DNA of 64,000 nt from Parapristionchus giblindavisi (taxonomy: Eukaryota; Nematoda; Chromadorea; Rhabditida; Diplogasteridae), in contig CALSFV010000476.1 of NCBI GenBank assembly GCA_943737045.1, positions 1 to 64,000 on the forward strand, read 5' to 3'. The notes beneath the pieces were generated by a model that was not told where the DNA came from, searched no databases, and worked only from the letters and a program-made list of their open reading frames with translations. The position numbers and the translations under genes were made by a program. Shown here one piece after another: positions 1 through 13,400 of the stretch (its first letter is position 1; every line of letters begins with the position of its first letter).

Positions 1-340
1 CTCCTGATATATAGTGACCACTCTAAAATACACAAGAATGTAATTTGAAGTAAACTTTACATTTTGAGTACACCTATAATACAATTCCGAAGACTTCATG
101 TATCTGGCGTACTTGTGTTACTAAGGAGACAACTACAAAGAAAACAAGTATCTGATATTCTATATTTATCCATCATTTTATATTTTATTGAGCTATGAAT
201 TTTCGGAACTAAATATTTTTTAAAAAATTTCTATATTTTATCTGAATTAAATAATGATTCCTTTTATATCACTCTTGAAATTACGTAAATCAAAATATAA
301 TTTGTTAATTGATATACAAGAGCTTCAAATTAAGTTGGGG

Positions 341-642
341 ATCTCCGCAGTTTTAGGTGGGCCAATAATTTGGTCGAACATTTTTGGGTGCCTAAAATTT
401 GGCTACCAGACAAGCCCCACTTTTAAGTTGGGTCAATAATTTGGTTCGAAGTGGGGCTGTTATTTTAGTCTAAAATTTTAGCCCCACTTCGAACCAAATT
501 ATTGGCTCAACCACCAAATTATTGACTCAACTTTAAAAGTGGGGCTTGTCTGGTAGCCAAATTTTAGAGTCAACTTTTACGATCCACCAAATTATTGGCC
601 CCACTTCGACCAAATTATTGGCCCCCCTAAAATTGCGGAGAT
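341..642. repeat. Foldback MITE-like inverted repeat, about 0.3 kb
   Basis: The outer arms are inverted copies beginning ATCTCCGCA and ending TGCGGAGAT. Inside, the phrase CCAAATTATTGGC and its complement recur several times with GTGGGGCT boxes, so the element is a palindrome of internally repeated units. It abuts the acceptor of the first recognisable exon of the EGF/CUB gene. No coding capacity is seen. Confidence 0.7.
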
Positions 643-646
643 AGTA

Positions 647-3600
647 ATAGTAAGGGTAAAGAATGTATATTCATTGATTCAGCAACAACAATTCCATCAA
701 CTACTCCTGCACCTAGATATTGTGACAAATATGACAAACTAGATGATCATGTATGTGCTAATGAAGGAACATGTGTCAATTGGTAATTATTCATATTATT
801 CATCATTGCTTACTTCATTTTAAAATATTAAAGGAGACCCGCGAATATTTTCGTGAACAAACTGTGAACCAAGAAATATAACAAAAGCTCTCATTCTACA
901 TAAAATTTTTTTGCTAGTTCATCTTATTCATTGCTAGACTCCTGAATGAATCATTCTTGATAGTACAAGCGAAGGCGCAAAATTTCGAAAATTGGAAAGT
1001 TCGGCAATATGTTTTGAACCCGAGACGTAACGCAAACTTGTTCGCACTTTTACGACAGCGACAAGTGATTTATGAATGATCATGTATATCACATATCATT
1101 ATCCCTTTCATGAACGATATGATATGGATTTGTATAAACATTCGAAGGTCTTCATCTTTTAAGATATTATTCATTAGTGTGTATTCCTCTTCAATTCATT
1201 CAGATCACAATTGCCCGCCATAAAAAAATTTAGTGAAATTATGAATCGTGAAATGCAACTGTGATTCAGAAAATAAAAACTGAAAATTGATCGTTCACAT
1301 TTCTTCGTATTCTAGATAATTTTGAAATATAATGGAATATAATAATGATTAAGGTATGATGGATTCAAATGTAATTGTACTGGAGGAAATCTCGATGGAG
1401 ATACACAATCATGCAAGACAAGTTTGTTATTATTTCATAATTGGAATTGAATCAATCGATAGAAGATAATAAAGAATACTTATAGGTGCATGTTCTGTAG
1501 TGAAGACTCCAACTAAACCTGGTCTTATATTATCTCCTGGATATGATGTAATCTATAAATGTTATTATGATTACTATTATCATTTCAGGGAAAAGAGAAC
1601 AATTCTACTAAATGTGCTACAGCATCATGGACTATTGATGGAGGATTAGTTGAAGACTCCACTAATAAAACTTATCTCATAATACCGACAGACGATGTAT
1701 GTTTTCATTATCAATTATATTTATGAGCGGTATCACGAGAGACTGCAGGAGGCTCGGAACTATTAGGTTGTAACATAAGTCTTTGTGCATTTGGTAGTGC
1801 TGTGTTTGCACTTTTGTTTCTCGTTTCGTTTTCAACGGAACCCTCTGTACTGGTGCATATTACTAACTAGTATCCCCACCTACACAACCCACAGAACCAT
1901 ACATTCAGACTTCCCTTTAATGATGAGTATGCCTTGCCTGATTGTCAAAAGTGAAAATCTATTTCTAAAGTCCAATTTGTTCCCGGCTCTCTCTCGCATC
2001 GATTTAACCAAAATCAATCAACACCTAGGTTAGGTGTGTCCCACATATGTCCCCTCCAATCATACGCTGACCAATTGCTTACATATATTTAAAATCAGAA
2101 ATTATATTATAAAAGAGTGGAATGGTCAGGTCGGATATTTGAGCAGCGCTTCTCGTCTTAAAGGAGAGAGATCCATTTGCTACCCCTCGTTAAATGTCAT
2201 CCACACTTGGACCATCCATACCCACAATTTCACTAGAATTAAGGAATCTTGAAATAGTCGAAAAGTTGTCTTTACGAATATTGGTCATTTGACCGAAATT
2301 TGAATAAAATTGTGGATTGGGACCGCTACCTCTTTTATTTTTATTAAAGGAACCAGCGCTTGAGTTAACAATCTGGTAGCTTGATTGAAGAGATAGATCA
2401 TTCGCCATAATAGTGTGCATTATAGCCAGTGAATTTAATAAGTAGAGAAACTAGAATCGATCACTAAACCTGAAAACATCAGAAAATGGAGATGCTCTAT
2501 GTTCAAAGAAGTTTGAAAGGAGCCAATGAATTACATGCGTATAGTTGAGGTCATTGATATAATCGGGGACCTCTATTGTAAACAACCATAGTATTTGAAG
2601 CCATAGCTCATATCGCCGCGTCCACAGCGGTATCAAATGTTTCTTCGTTACGGCTCCGCTCGAACTGACAAAGTTCAACACGTCATACTGAGACAGCCAA
2701 ATTTTCCTTGTGTATGCTACCTGTCCCTTCTTACTCTCCGGACCTTACTCTCTCGGATCGCTACTTTAGTTAAGGCGTCCAACTCGCTTTAGTAGATGAA
2801 AAGTTTAAGAACAACGAAGGTGTCGAAACGTGGGTTGTCTCACATTTCGCATAATAACTCTAGTCCTTCTACAAATACTGTGCCCACGGTGTGGCTGGAT
2901 TATAGCAAGGAGTCATTGACCATAACAGGAAATAAATTGATCCTAAATGTTGTCGATAAACTAAGATAATTTAACTTGAATGTTTATCCCAAAAAGCACA
3001 AAGACTTATGTTACAACCTAATATTTTCGAAAAAGTATTTTTGATTTCTATGAAACTTTTATATGTGAGTACCCAGGGGACAAGAAAATTAATGATCCCG
3101 GTCCCAGGTCTCAAAGCTGGCTTTTAGGTATTTGACGGTTCTAAAATTCGAAAAATCATAACTTCTTTCAAAATTAGTCTGGAAAGCTGTTCGGCAACTC
3201 AAAAAATGTAGAAAAATATGACAAAAAACTTTTCTTTTGCATGTGTAATGCGCAAAACAAATTTAAAAAAAGTTGTGATTAAAAAAACCTTTTTTTAAAT
3301 CACAAAAATACTTTTTTCGTATCTTAGATGCCAGAAGGCGCAGAATTTCTTTGCAGATTATTGAAAATCAGAGCAAGATTAGTTAATAAAAAAATGTTCT
3401 CAAGATACAAGCGACACAACAAATTTGGATTCAATAAATCTAAATTCTTTTTTTTTGTATTTCTCTTGTACATGAGTTACAGACAAAACGTTCAACATGA
3501 AAGTTGTTCTACTCGACGAGTTCTTCAATATGAGTACAAACATGAGGGGGTTTGAAAACAAAAATATTTTCGGGTCGTCTTCAGGTTGATTTTGTGAAAA

Positions 3601-4494
3601 AACACCACACCTTTTGTTATTTTTTAAATTTTTTTATTAACTAATCTTGCTCTGATCTTTAATAATCTGCATAGAAATTCTGCGCCTTCTGGCATCTAAG
3701 ATACGAAAAAATTATTTTTGTGATTTTAAAAAAGGTTTTTTAATCAAAACTTTTTTTCTATTTGTTTTGCGCATTACACATGCAAAAGAAAAATTTTTCG
3801 TCATATTTTTCTGCATTTTTTGAGTTGCCGAACAGCTTTCCAGACTAATTTTGAAAGAAGTTATGATTTTTCGAATTTTAGAACCGTCAAATACCTAAAA
3901 GCCAGCTTTGAGACCTGGGACCGGGATCATTAATTTTCTTGTCCCCTGGGTACTCACATATAAAAGTTTCATAGAAATCAAAAATATTTTTTCGAAAATA
4001 GTTCCGATAATATTGGATTTCATGCAATCTCTCGTGATATCGCTCTTATATTAATGTTTACAAATATTTTATTTAAATAATTTAGGCAACATTTAACGTG
4101 AAGAATATTGAATCAGCAGCTACTCTAAAGATCACAGTTGGAAAATATAATACAAAGTGAGATATATTAGCCAAAATACCGTTTTCATTTAAAAAAAACA
4201 TTGAAATGATATTTTAAAAGTGCTTCAGAATCACGAGTACGACAAGCATAGCGACAATTAATAAAATTTTGAAGAACGGAAATAAGGTAAATAGAATAAA
4301 TTTTATATTTATCGTACTAATTCAAATAATTTTTGCATCTCAGTATTATAATCCTATTGGTTTCCATCCAAATCTCTTTTGAATTATTAAACATTTATTT
4401 TCATTAATCGTTCTTAATCAAGGCTGATATCTCATACACTGGAGCTACTGGAAATGGATATTTCTCATTCACTTTGGACACCTTTACACCTTGA
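647..4494 (+). CDS. EGF/CUB-domain extracellular protein (3' part of gene)
   Basis: Spliced model, exons near 647-786, 1354-1421, 1486-1547, 1589-1696, 4086-4156, 4229-4286 and 4423-4494 (stop TGA); phases agree from the second exon on. The first two exons join to give an EGF-like module with six cysteines (YCDKYDKLDDHVC, ANEGTC, FKCNC, then DGDTQSC). The third exon has a CUB-type start (CSVVKTPTKPGLILSPGYD), followed by N-glycosylation sequons and a short beta-rich tail. Such modules act outside the cell in binding or matrix roles; the exact function is unknown. The 5' end is unresolved: the acceptor lies at the edge of a foldback repeat (341-642), and a possible upstream exon at about 69-151 ending in a GT donor does not join in the required phase. 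The intron at 1697-4085 is filled by nested transposons. It could be a full gene or partly damaged. Confidence 0.5.
1763..3021 (+). mobile_element. mariner-family transposon, 1259 bp, decayed
   Basis: Perfect terminal inverted repeats begin TTAGGTTGTAACATAAG at 1763 and end with the complement at 3021, flanked by TA on both sides. TTAGGTTG ends and a length near 1.26 kb are typical of mariner. The + strand carries a corrupted transposase: YSPDLTLSDRYF starts at 2732, matching the family's YSPDLAPSDY motif, and a decayed HDNA-type motif lies near 2679 in another frame. It inserted at a TA inside the left arm of the foldback element, since the flanking GGAAC-TA-TTTTCG equals the uninterrupted complement at the right arm. 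Confidence 0.85.
2640..2850 (+). pseudogene. Degenerate mariner transposase, catalytic C-terminal part
   Basis: The recognisable pieces are a relic of the HDNARPH motif near 2679, the PYSPDL-type motif at 2732-2767, and a downstream DEKFKNNEGVETW stretch after 2797, in the order and spacing expected of a DD34D transposase. They lie in different frames with stop codons between them, so the gene is dead. No intact open reading frame of transposase size exists in the element. Confidence 0.7.
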
Positions 4495-7451
4495 ATAGAT
4501 GAATATATCCGAATAAATGCATTTATGTAATTCGTTGTGATTCATATTCGTAATTTAAATGAGTTCTAAAGTAATATATGAAATGTTCTCATCAACAAGA
4601 GACAAACCATAGTTCGTATGATGATTTTGAACCAAACTCTTGCACGTAACGGATTGAAATCGTTACGTAACGATTTCTATCCTTACTTTTAATGATTATG
4701 GTTCATTATGAATCTAATATAAAATAAGATAAATCCAATCATTACAATTCTAGAACACAGGCTCAGACAGTATGAAATGGAAATCATTTCGAATTAGTTT
4801 CCCTTTATTCATATATGGAGAAGATAATCTTCTTTGTATCAATGGCTATACTTCTCACTTTCATTATTCTCTATCTTATTATTCACAATCAATAATGTCT
4901 CAACGTTGACAGGAGGAAAAGAGTCTTCGGATGTTAGGGGAGTCTAGAAGGAGAGGCAGAGAGGGAGAGAAGGGAGGGAGAGGTAGAGGGAGAGAGGGGA
5001 GGGAGAGGTAGAGGGAGAGAGGGGAGGGGAGAAAGGGAGAGGTAGAAGGGGAGAGATGTTGAGGGGAGGGAGAGGTAGAGGGAGAGATGTGGTGAGGGAG
5101 AGGGAGAGGTTTATAGAAAGTGGTGGAGAGGGGGAAGGGAGAGAGAGAGGGAGAGAAGGTCTTCCAACCCATTGCTTTTCACCATTCAGAGATATTCTCG
5201 AAAGCTTCCTATTTTCTTCTTCTCAATCTTTTTCTTTTCTCTCCATTTCCTTCACAAGAAGAGAAGAAGAAGAAAAGATATCGACGTTTCTATCTCTCTC
5301 TCTATCTTCAGCGAAAGACGAATAGGGTATGTAATACGGGAGATGGAGAGGGAGAGAAGAAGGGAAAGAGGAGGGTGAGAGGGAGAGGGAGAGGGAGAGG
5401 AGAGCTAGAGGCAGAGGGAGAGGAGAAATGGGTAAACGGAGAGGTAGAGTCCTCTTTTCTAATGCAAACACGAAACAACCAAGAAGGACCTCAATTTATA
5501 GAGATGATTTTATCTCTTTTCAAATGTCGACTCCCACATCCTTCCGGTCTCTCTCCCTCTCCCCTCTCTCTACTTCTCCCTCTAGAACCACTCATGATTT
5601 CATTTTCCCTCTTCTCTCAATAGATTTCCACGATTCTCATTGGAAATTCAGCGCATTGGAGTAATTGAAGAGTATTATAGTTTAGAGATATAGAAGGATG
5701 TTGAGAGAGAGATAGATAGAGAGAGGAAATATCAATAGGAAATCAATCCAATTGGTATTCTAATCTCTTCTATTTTAGAGTCCTTTCTATTTTTCTCCTT
5801 TCACAATCCTTCTACAGACACGTCACTTTCTCAACTATTATCGTACCTCTCCCTCTCTCCCCCTCTCTCTCTCTCTCTCCCTCTTCCCTCTCTCCCTCTT
5901 CCCTCTCTCCCTCTCTCTCTCTCCCTCTTCCTCTCTCCCTCTCTCTCTCTCCCTCTTCCTCTCTCCCTCTTCCCTCTCTCTCTCCCTCTCTCCCTCTCCC
6001 TCTCCTTCACTATTCGTTCATTGTCGTTATCTTCACAATCCTCTAATCCAATATCTTCTCTTCTTCTTCTACTATAGTTGTCATTTAATCTCATTTCATT
6101 CATTCTCCTTCTATTATCTTCTTATCGTAAAGCACATTTCATAATATCTCTATTCAATTTACTTAAAATAAATAACAGTAGTAACTAATATCTGTCCTAT
6201 CGAAAATATATAGATAGAAATAGAGACAGGGAGGGAGAGGGAGAGGAAGAGGAAGAGGAAGAGGAAGATGGAGAGGGAGAGGGAGAGGAAGAGGGAGAGG
6301 AAGAGGAAGAGGGAGAGGGAGAGGAAGAGGAAGAGGAAGAGGAAGAGGAAGAGGAAGAGGAAGAGGAAGAGGGAGAGGGAGAGGAAGAGGGAGAGGAAGA
6401 GGAAGAGGGAGAGGGAGAGGAAGAGGAAGAGGAAGAGGAAGAGGAAGAGGAAGAGGGAGAGGGAGAGGGAGAGGAAGAGGGAGAGGAAGAGGAAGAGGGA
6501 GAGGAAGAGGGAGAGGAAGAGGGAGAGGAAGAGGAAGAGGGAGAGGGAGAGGGAGAGGAAGAGGGAGAGGGAGAGGGAGAGGGAGAGGAAGAGAGAGAGG
6601 AAGAGGAAGAGGGAGAGGGAGAGGAAGAGGAAGAGAGAGATGTAGTACCTAGTGATGAAGGATGTCAATAGACTCTCCATCACTGTATGGATTGGATATT
6701 TGATATCTAAGAAGAATAAGAATAATAAATGTCTGTATTATTCTTAAAGGGAGCGTAACGTCACTCAATGGTCTCTTCGACGCGCAATGCTATCTCGTTG
6801 TTAGAGAACAGAAAAATAGTGTGCGCAATGAAGAGACCATTGAGTGAGGTAACGCTCCCTTTACAAGAACAATAATATCCATTTACGTTTATTATAGAAA
6901 TCATTAAATCCGAATACAATGATCTATTTAATATTGTCTAGACAATTTATGATTCATTATATCTTTTCCTCTTTTATTTTCTTCTTCTTCTTTTTCTTCC
7001 TTTTACTTCTTCTTCTTTTCTAGAATCGATGCAACGCGTCGGGTTCATATCTCCATCCATAACTCCTTCTCCTCCCTCCTCCTCTTTCCTCCTCCCCCCT
7101 CTCTTCTCCTGTTTTTCTCTCTCTCCTCTCTCTTCCTCTCCCTCTCCTCTCTCTCCCTCTCTCCCTCTTCTCTTCCCTCTCCCTCTTCTCTCTCCCTCTT
7201 CTCTTCCCTCTCCTCTCTCTTCCTCTCTCCCTCTTATCCTCTCTCCCTCTCCCTCTCCTCTCTCTTCCTCTCTCCCTCTTCTCCTCTCTCCATCTCCCTC
7301 TCCTTCTTTCTCCCTCTTCTTCTTTATTCCTTCTTCTTATTAATCTACTCCTCTTACTACAAATCTCGATTGCACTATTTTCATAATTTATTCGTGCTCC
7401 AATACTATCAAGTAAATGTTCTAACAATAAAATATTAAATATAGATTGTAA
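4495..7451. repeat. Intergenic polypurine/polypyrimidine hexamer arrays (GGGAGA, GGAAGA)
   Basis: No gene is seen between the EGF/CUB stop and the MFSD6-like start. Most of the interval is simple sequence: GGGAGA-rich blocks at about 4915-5165 and 5340-5440, the CT-rich complement at 5850-6005, mixed GGGAGA/GGAAGA at 6226-6640, and CT-rich at 7060-7320. Long open frames here encode only Arg/Glu/Gly or Ser/Leu/Phe repeats. They exist in several overlapping frames on both strands, so they are artefacts of the repeat. A small inverted repeat sits at 6746-6863. Confidence 0.85.
6746..6863. repeat. Short MITE-like inverted repeat
   Basis: Left arm AAAGGGAGCGTAACGTCACT and right arm ending GTAACGCTCCCTTT are complementary over about 40 bp, including the internal CAATGGTCTCTTC. 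The loop is about 35 bp. The ends lie between TTCTT and its near-complement AAGAA. Non-coding. Confidence 0.7.
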
Positions 7452-10400
7452 ATGGAATTGAATGGAGGATCAACACAAGATGCTGTAGAAGAAGTTGCAG
7501 CTGGGCCAAAAACTGTTTCAATCTTTGGTAAAGTATTCCCCAAAGGTATGGTTTCATACACAATTCAACGATGTCAAATCAGTTCACAATCATAAGATTT
7601 AGTTTCTCAAATATGAAAATTAAACTTTTTGTTATTTAAAGAAAGCTCCTCAATTTTCTTATGAATTAGTTTTCTTGAGTTTCTGAAATAAGATGTTTAT
7701 ATTGCGAGATAAGCTCAGTGTTTTCGAGATGTGAGATTTATATTTAATTGTAATCCAAAACATCGTTTTATTTATTTTTTCTCAATCATATTAAAAATGC
7801 TCTGTATGGCTTCTGTCTTGTATAAAATACCTTATGATTCATGATTAACTATAGATTAAAGATTATTTCCATCTTACAGATATAGTTCATATATAAAATA
7901 TTAATAGATATTTTCATTAATAGACATTTTTGACATGAATAGAAATAACGTCATTTCCTTTGATATTCTCTTTTGAGATCTTTCATCTCTTTCACTTTTG
8001 TATCATTTCAGATGCATTTATCTGTCGATTATTCTTCTTTTTCTATTTTGCATCTTTTGGATCACTCTTTCCATTGTTGGCCGTTTATTTCAAGGTATAT
8101 TTTCCTTTTAATAATAATAATAATAATAATTTTGTAATAAAAATAAGTGTTATCCACTTTGAATATCGTGGGAATGTATATTGAAACTTATGTATCAATG
8201 AAAAAGAAGATAATGTATTATAAATAAAATATTATATAAGAATGATATATCATTTTATCTGTCTGTTCATCTTCAGCAACTAGGAATGACATCAGCTCAA
8301 GCAGGAATTCTATTGGGTGCCCGTCCATTGATTGAATTCTGTAGTCATCCATTCTGGGGAATGTTTGCATCGAGATTCAAAAAGGTTTATTTATATTGTT
8401 TATTTATATAAAACTTTGTATGATCAATCATTTAAATATTCGTTTCTGAAACATTAGAAAGTCTTAAAGAAGAAGAAGAAGAGGAATTCTTTATAACTCT
8501 CATTGTTCATCAAGCGTAAACAAAATGTACATTCATTCATGTATTTCAATTATTAAACATATGACGTCAGAGATTATTAACTTTGTAAATTTATAAATAA
8601 TAATAAAATAATAAATTAAAGGAAAAACTTCTCATGATGTTCTCTCTCGTTTGTTTGATTATCTTCAGTTTAATGATTGGATTTGTTCAACCTGTGACAC
8701 CATATTGTGTTGTCTATGTACCACAGAGTAACACTACATGTAAAGTAAGAGATCAAAGATCAAAGATCAAAGATCAAATGAGTTGATAATTATAGATGAT
8801 ATTGTCACCAGCGGGAAAAGTAATTCATGGTGGAGTCATTGGATTCGTTAAAGATTCAGCTGGAATTGGAAGAAAGAAAAGACAAGCTCCACGTTTGTTT
8901 TTTATTCTTTTTCGCTATTTTAGTGGATTTTTTTCACATTTAAAATTATTATTTTTATTCTTATTTTGATTTTTTCAATAAGATATTGACTTCAATGTTC
9001 GAAGAGAATAACAAAGCTTCCTTTGTCCGATTTTTTTCTCTAAAAGCAATAGACAAAAATGAAAAGGAAGAAAAATAAGCATCCAACTTTCGTTTTCCTT
9101 TCCTTCCAAAGAGAATATTCTCATCCTCTTTCCTCTTATTCTCTTCACTCATTCTCACGATTTATTCAAGAGAAATGACAAAACGAGAATAAACCTTACA
9201 ATTAGACAAAGCCAAATATTTTCAGAAATAATCGATACAATCATTGATATGTCAGTGATGGAGAACGATATGGTGGCTGGATTAGCTCCTGAGTATATCA
9301 CTAGTGATAAAGTATTTCATTCTATAATATCTAAAACCTATTTCATGTCGAAATTAATATAATCTTTGAACTTGATTGGTTGCTTCGAGAAAACATTTGT
9401 TATGCTTTTGATGGAATTTTCCTTTTCTTTTGCAAAACTTTTTTGAATTAAAAAAAAGTTGAAATGTTTTTTCGTATTCTTTATGCTTATAGGTTTGTAA
9501 TTATGATGAAAGTAGAGAGGGAATCCTTGTATCTCCTCCTCATTCAACTAGAGTTTATAGAGAACCTGCTGTACAACAGGTATCATTATCAATAACAAAT
9601 ATTATCTCTCTCCCTTCTATCTTATTGACCACGAATTTAAAATGAAATCTTAATTTTTTGTAAACTTTAATGTGTGTTCATTTTTTCTATGAATGTTTTC
9701 ATTGAATAACTTTATCTTTCTTTTCTTTCTATTATACTTTCAACTTAAGAAGAAATAAAGATTGAGTGAAATAATTCATTACAGGCCTTTATGCTTCTCT
9801 TTCTTCTTATTTGTTTATGTGAATGGTTTTCATCTCCAGCTCTTCCTTTAGCTGATTCAGCTACTCTTTATGCTGTTAGAGATAACAAGAAAGATGTACG
9901 TTTTCATTACTTCAATTATTCAACTGTGCAATCATTTTTAAATTAAAAAAAAATTCCCTCCATTTGGGAGGATGCTGCTATATGTAATAATCTAAATTTA
10001 TACACAAAATCACAAGATAATTTTCGTATAAATAAAATAATATTATTTTCAGTTTAAATATATTCGTATCTGGGGTTCAATTGGATGGTCATTAGCTATG
10101 TTTATAATGGGAATAGGTTAGTTTCATTGTTTTCATATATATCAATCATATAATATCTTCAGGTCTTGATTATTCTGATACATTTCGTAATCATCCATGT
10201 CCTGCTGCAAATACAACAGAAAAGAATTATACTCTATGTTTTATTATGTGTTCTATATTCACTTTTGTCGCTCTTCTATTTAGTTAGTTATACTTTTCAA
10301 TTATCATTTAAAAAAAAAACATTTTTTTTTCTTTATATTTAAAAGTTTCACAAAGCGAGTCATTGAAAGTCTGAGACTGGTCATTATTTTTCAGCGACTC

Positions 10401-13400
10401 AAATGAAATTCGGCGAGGATTCGACAATTCCAACACAAGTATGACATTCATTGAGATATTAGATCATTCAATCGTATTTCATGATTTCAATGTGACATAT
10501 AGAATAACCATTAGAGAAAAGATAAGGAATGAAATAACAAAATGATTTAAGGTTGGAGGATTGATAATGGATACAAGAACAGAAGAAGTTGCTCCTGCTG
10601 TAGCTGAGAAGGCAAGAGCACGACAATTACAAGTAAGATTATTGAAATTAATCTATCTATTCAGATAGAATTTATTCTATTGATTAGTCACTCAATTAGA
10701 GAACATATAGGAGGCCGTTTGTGTAAGAGTCGGGCAAATCTGGGAGAGGGTTGGCACAGGCCAAAAATTTTGATACCCTCAAAACTTGTGTATAGGGGTT
10801 ATCGACCATGCTGATGAAGGTAGGCATAGTCATTTTGGCTCCAGTGGTCCCGCAACGCCTGGGCGAGATTACGGTAAGATCACGTTTTCAGGCCATTCTC
10901 GGTCCATTGTAGAGCTAGAGGTATGAAAATTGGGCTCCGAGGACAGAATTCGATGGCGATGATGGCTGTCTACATCATTAGTTTTGAAAATTTTTCAAAA
11001 GTCGATTATGGGAAATTTTGATAGAGACGTTTGCGCCCCAGACGAGTATGACAGTTCGAACCGGCGTGACGAGAGGATCACAACGATGTATTATGAGCCC
11101 ATATCTCCGTTGCACCGCTAATATTGCTTCAATATAGTGATCTGCAAAATCACGAGGAGTTGTCTGCGTCTCTCTATTCCGCGCGCTCTCTCGGCACTCT
11201 CTCATTTCGCCGCGCTCTCTCGAGAGTGCGAGAGAGCGCGCGGAATTGAGAGAGTCCTCTTGTTTACCTCTTTCGCAGATCACTATATCGAGGCAATATT
11301 AGCGGTGCAACGGAGATATGGGCTCATAATACATCGTTGTGATCCTCTCGTCACGCCGGTTCGAACTGTCATACTCGTCTGGGGCGCAAACGTCTCCATC
11401 AAAATTTCCAATAATCGACTTTTGAAAAATTTTCAAAACTAATGATGTAGACAGCCATCATCGCCATCAAATTCTGTCCTCGGAGCCCAATTTTCATACC
11501 TCTAGCTCTACTATGGACCGAGAATGGCCTGAAAACGTGATCTTACCGTAATCCCGCCCAGGCGTTGCGGGACCACTGGAGCCAAAATGACTATGCCTAC
11601 CTTCATCAGCATGGTCGATAACCCCTATACACAAGTTTTGAGGGTATAAAAAATTTTGGCCTGTGCCAACCCTTGTTCGACTCTTACACAAACGGCCTCA
11701 TAGGACGGATTAGTTGAAATTTTTTGCAATTCTTGTCAAGCAAAAAATGGTAGAATCATTCTTCCCTTTTTTGCGGTGTTCATCGCACACAAAACACCGG
11801 GAAGAGAAAAAAGTCGAGAAGAAAGGGAAGAAAGATTTTTAAAAATTTTGCTTGACAAGAATTGCAGAAATTTTCAAATACATTGTCCTATATCATAGGA
11901 AGAACTGAATGATCAAATATGTATCAGCTAATATTGTCAATCTGCTGTTTCACTCGCTTTCCACTATTTTAATACCTCAATAACAATTTCCATTTACTAC
12001 TTCTATTCTATTATTTCTATTACTATAATAAAGTATGAATTCTAGGCAGATTCATCAGCAGAGAATTCATGGTTTGTAGCAGCAAAAGCTCTTGCTAATA
12101 TTCATATCATTGTATATCTTCTATGGGTGATGACTATTGGATTAGGAGCTGGAATCATATTTGGTTTCCTTTATTGGCATCTACAGGTACTCATAGAACC
12201 GGAGATGGACATCCGTGAAATAGTAATACCATTCCAGGATATAGGAGGTTCTCCGGCTCTCTTTGGTATTATGACTGTAGTAAATCATGGAGCTGAGATG
12301 TTCGCTAATGTTCATGTATTCAAGTTCATCAATAAATATGGACATGTCAAGGTGATTAAAGATCAAAGATTACATATTTTTTATCGAAAATGAACAAAAC
12401 TGCTTTTTATTTTTCTGATCACATTATTTTATTTAACTCGAGCTATTTTTTGCTTTGATCTTTCTATCTTATAGCGAAGAAATGTATTAAAGGCTGTTAA
12501 AAATTCTTTTGTAAGTGTATGATTGATATGAATTTGTAGATTATGATTATGTGTCTTGGTGCAAATGTCGTTCGATTCCTTCTCATTGCTATGTTGGACA
12601 ATCCATGGATGGTCCTACCACTACAAGTTATTCAAGGTATACTGTAGCTATCAAATCGATAATCAGTCAATCAATAATCAGGTGTGGTTCTCGCAACGAC
12701 TTGGGCTGCAGCCACTACTTACATTACACTGATCGCTCCAGAGAATATTCGATCTTCAGCTCAGGTATTCGGTAAATATCGATTGATACATGATTATTGA
12801 TTGATTTGAGGGTATATTGAACTTCCTGTTTAACGGAGTCGGTAGAGGATTGGGAACCATTGCTGGAGGACTTGTCATCAATGTTATTGGTAATAATCAA
12901 TCAATATTATCTCTTACCATAATATTTTATCTGTTCAGGAACACGTGCAGTCTTTGTTCTCTATGCTCTATTGTGTGCTGCATCAGCAGGAGGAGGATAT
13001 GCAATCAATAAGTTCTTCCGATATGAGGTTTATATTTATAAAGAATATTTCATTCAATTGAATAAGGTAATTGATATGAAATGATTATAATATGTTGAGG
13101 GTATCAAATACTCAGCTAATATGTTCGATGACGATGATGCTATGGATATGATGAATGGTACGATTTATAATATTGTTAAAGGAAGTCGGCAATGCACAAA
13201 TTCCATTTTTAAAGAGAAATATTAGAAACAAATGAATACTATAGAAAGATCAGAAAAGCAAATAAAAAGCAAAAATACATAAAACAGCAGGCGCGAGAGG
13301 CAACAATTAATTGTATAATTAAGTGCAAAATATTTTATAATTAATACTCATTTGCAAAATATTTTCTCAAAATATGTTATCAATCAGTAACTTATAGTTA

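Larger units (their letters stand above)
1725..4045. mobile_element. Long-arm foldback transposon (Mutator-like architecture), interrupted by mariner
   Basis: The left end (GAGCGGTATCACGAGAG) is complementary to the right end at about 4028-4045. The arms continue on the other side of the mariner: 3022-3390 pairs with about 3630-4003 almost throughout. Flanks resemble an imperfect TTATATT duplication. Long terminal arms without an evident transposase gene fit a non-autonomous foldback/MULE-type element; the family assignment is inference. It occupies an intron of the EGF/CUB gene. The 75-codon open frame at 3328-3555 lies in the arm and loop and looks incidental. Confidence 0.7.

Noticed and set aside
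6159..6683. Long open frames (over 100 codons) on both strands across the GA arrays
   Set aside because: They encode only Arg/Glu/Lys or Ser/Leu/Phe repeats, exist in several frames at once, and have no splice or start context. They are products of the hexamer repeat.
10978..11442. Two 101-codon frames sharing a C-terminal peptide
   Set aside because: They are the same sequence read from the two arms of one palindrome. There are no family motifs and no splice context, so they are not called as genes.
12476..12511. A possible 36-nt micro-exon between MFSD6-like exons 14 and 15
   Set aside because: It has AG/GT borders and keeps frame, but skipping it gives a better match to the conserved transmembrane continuity (GHVK joined to IMIMCLGANVVRFLL).
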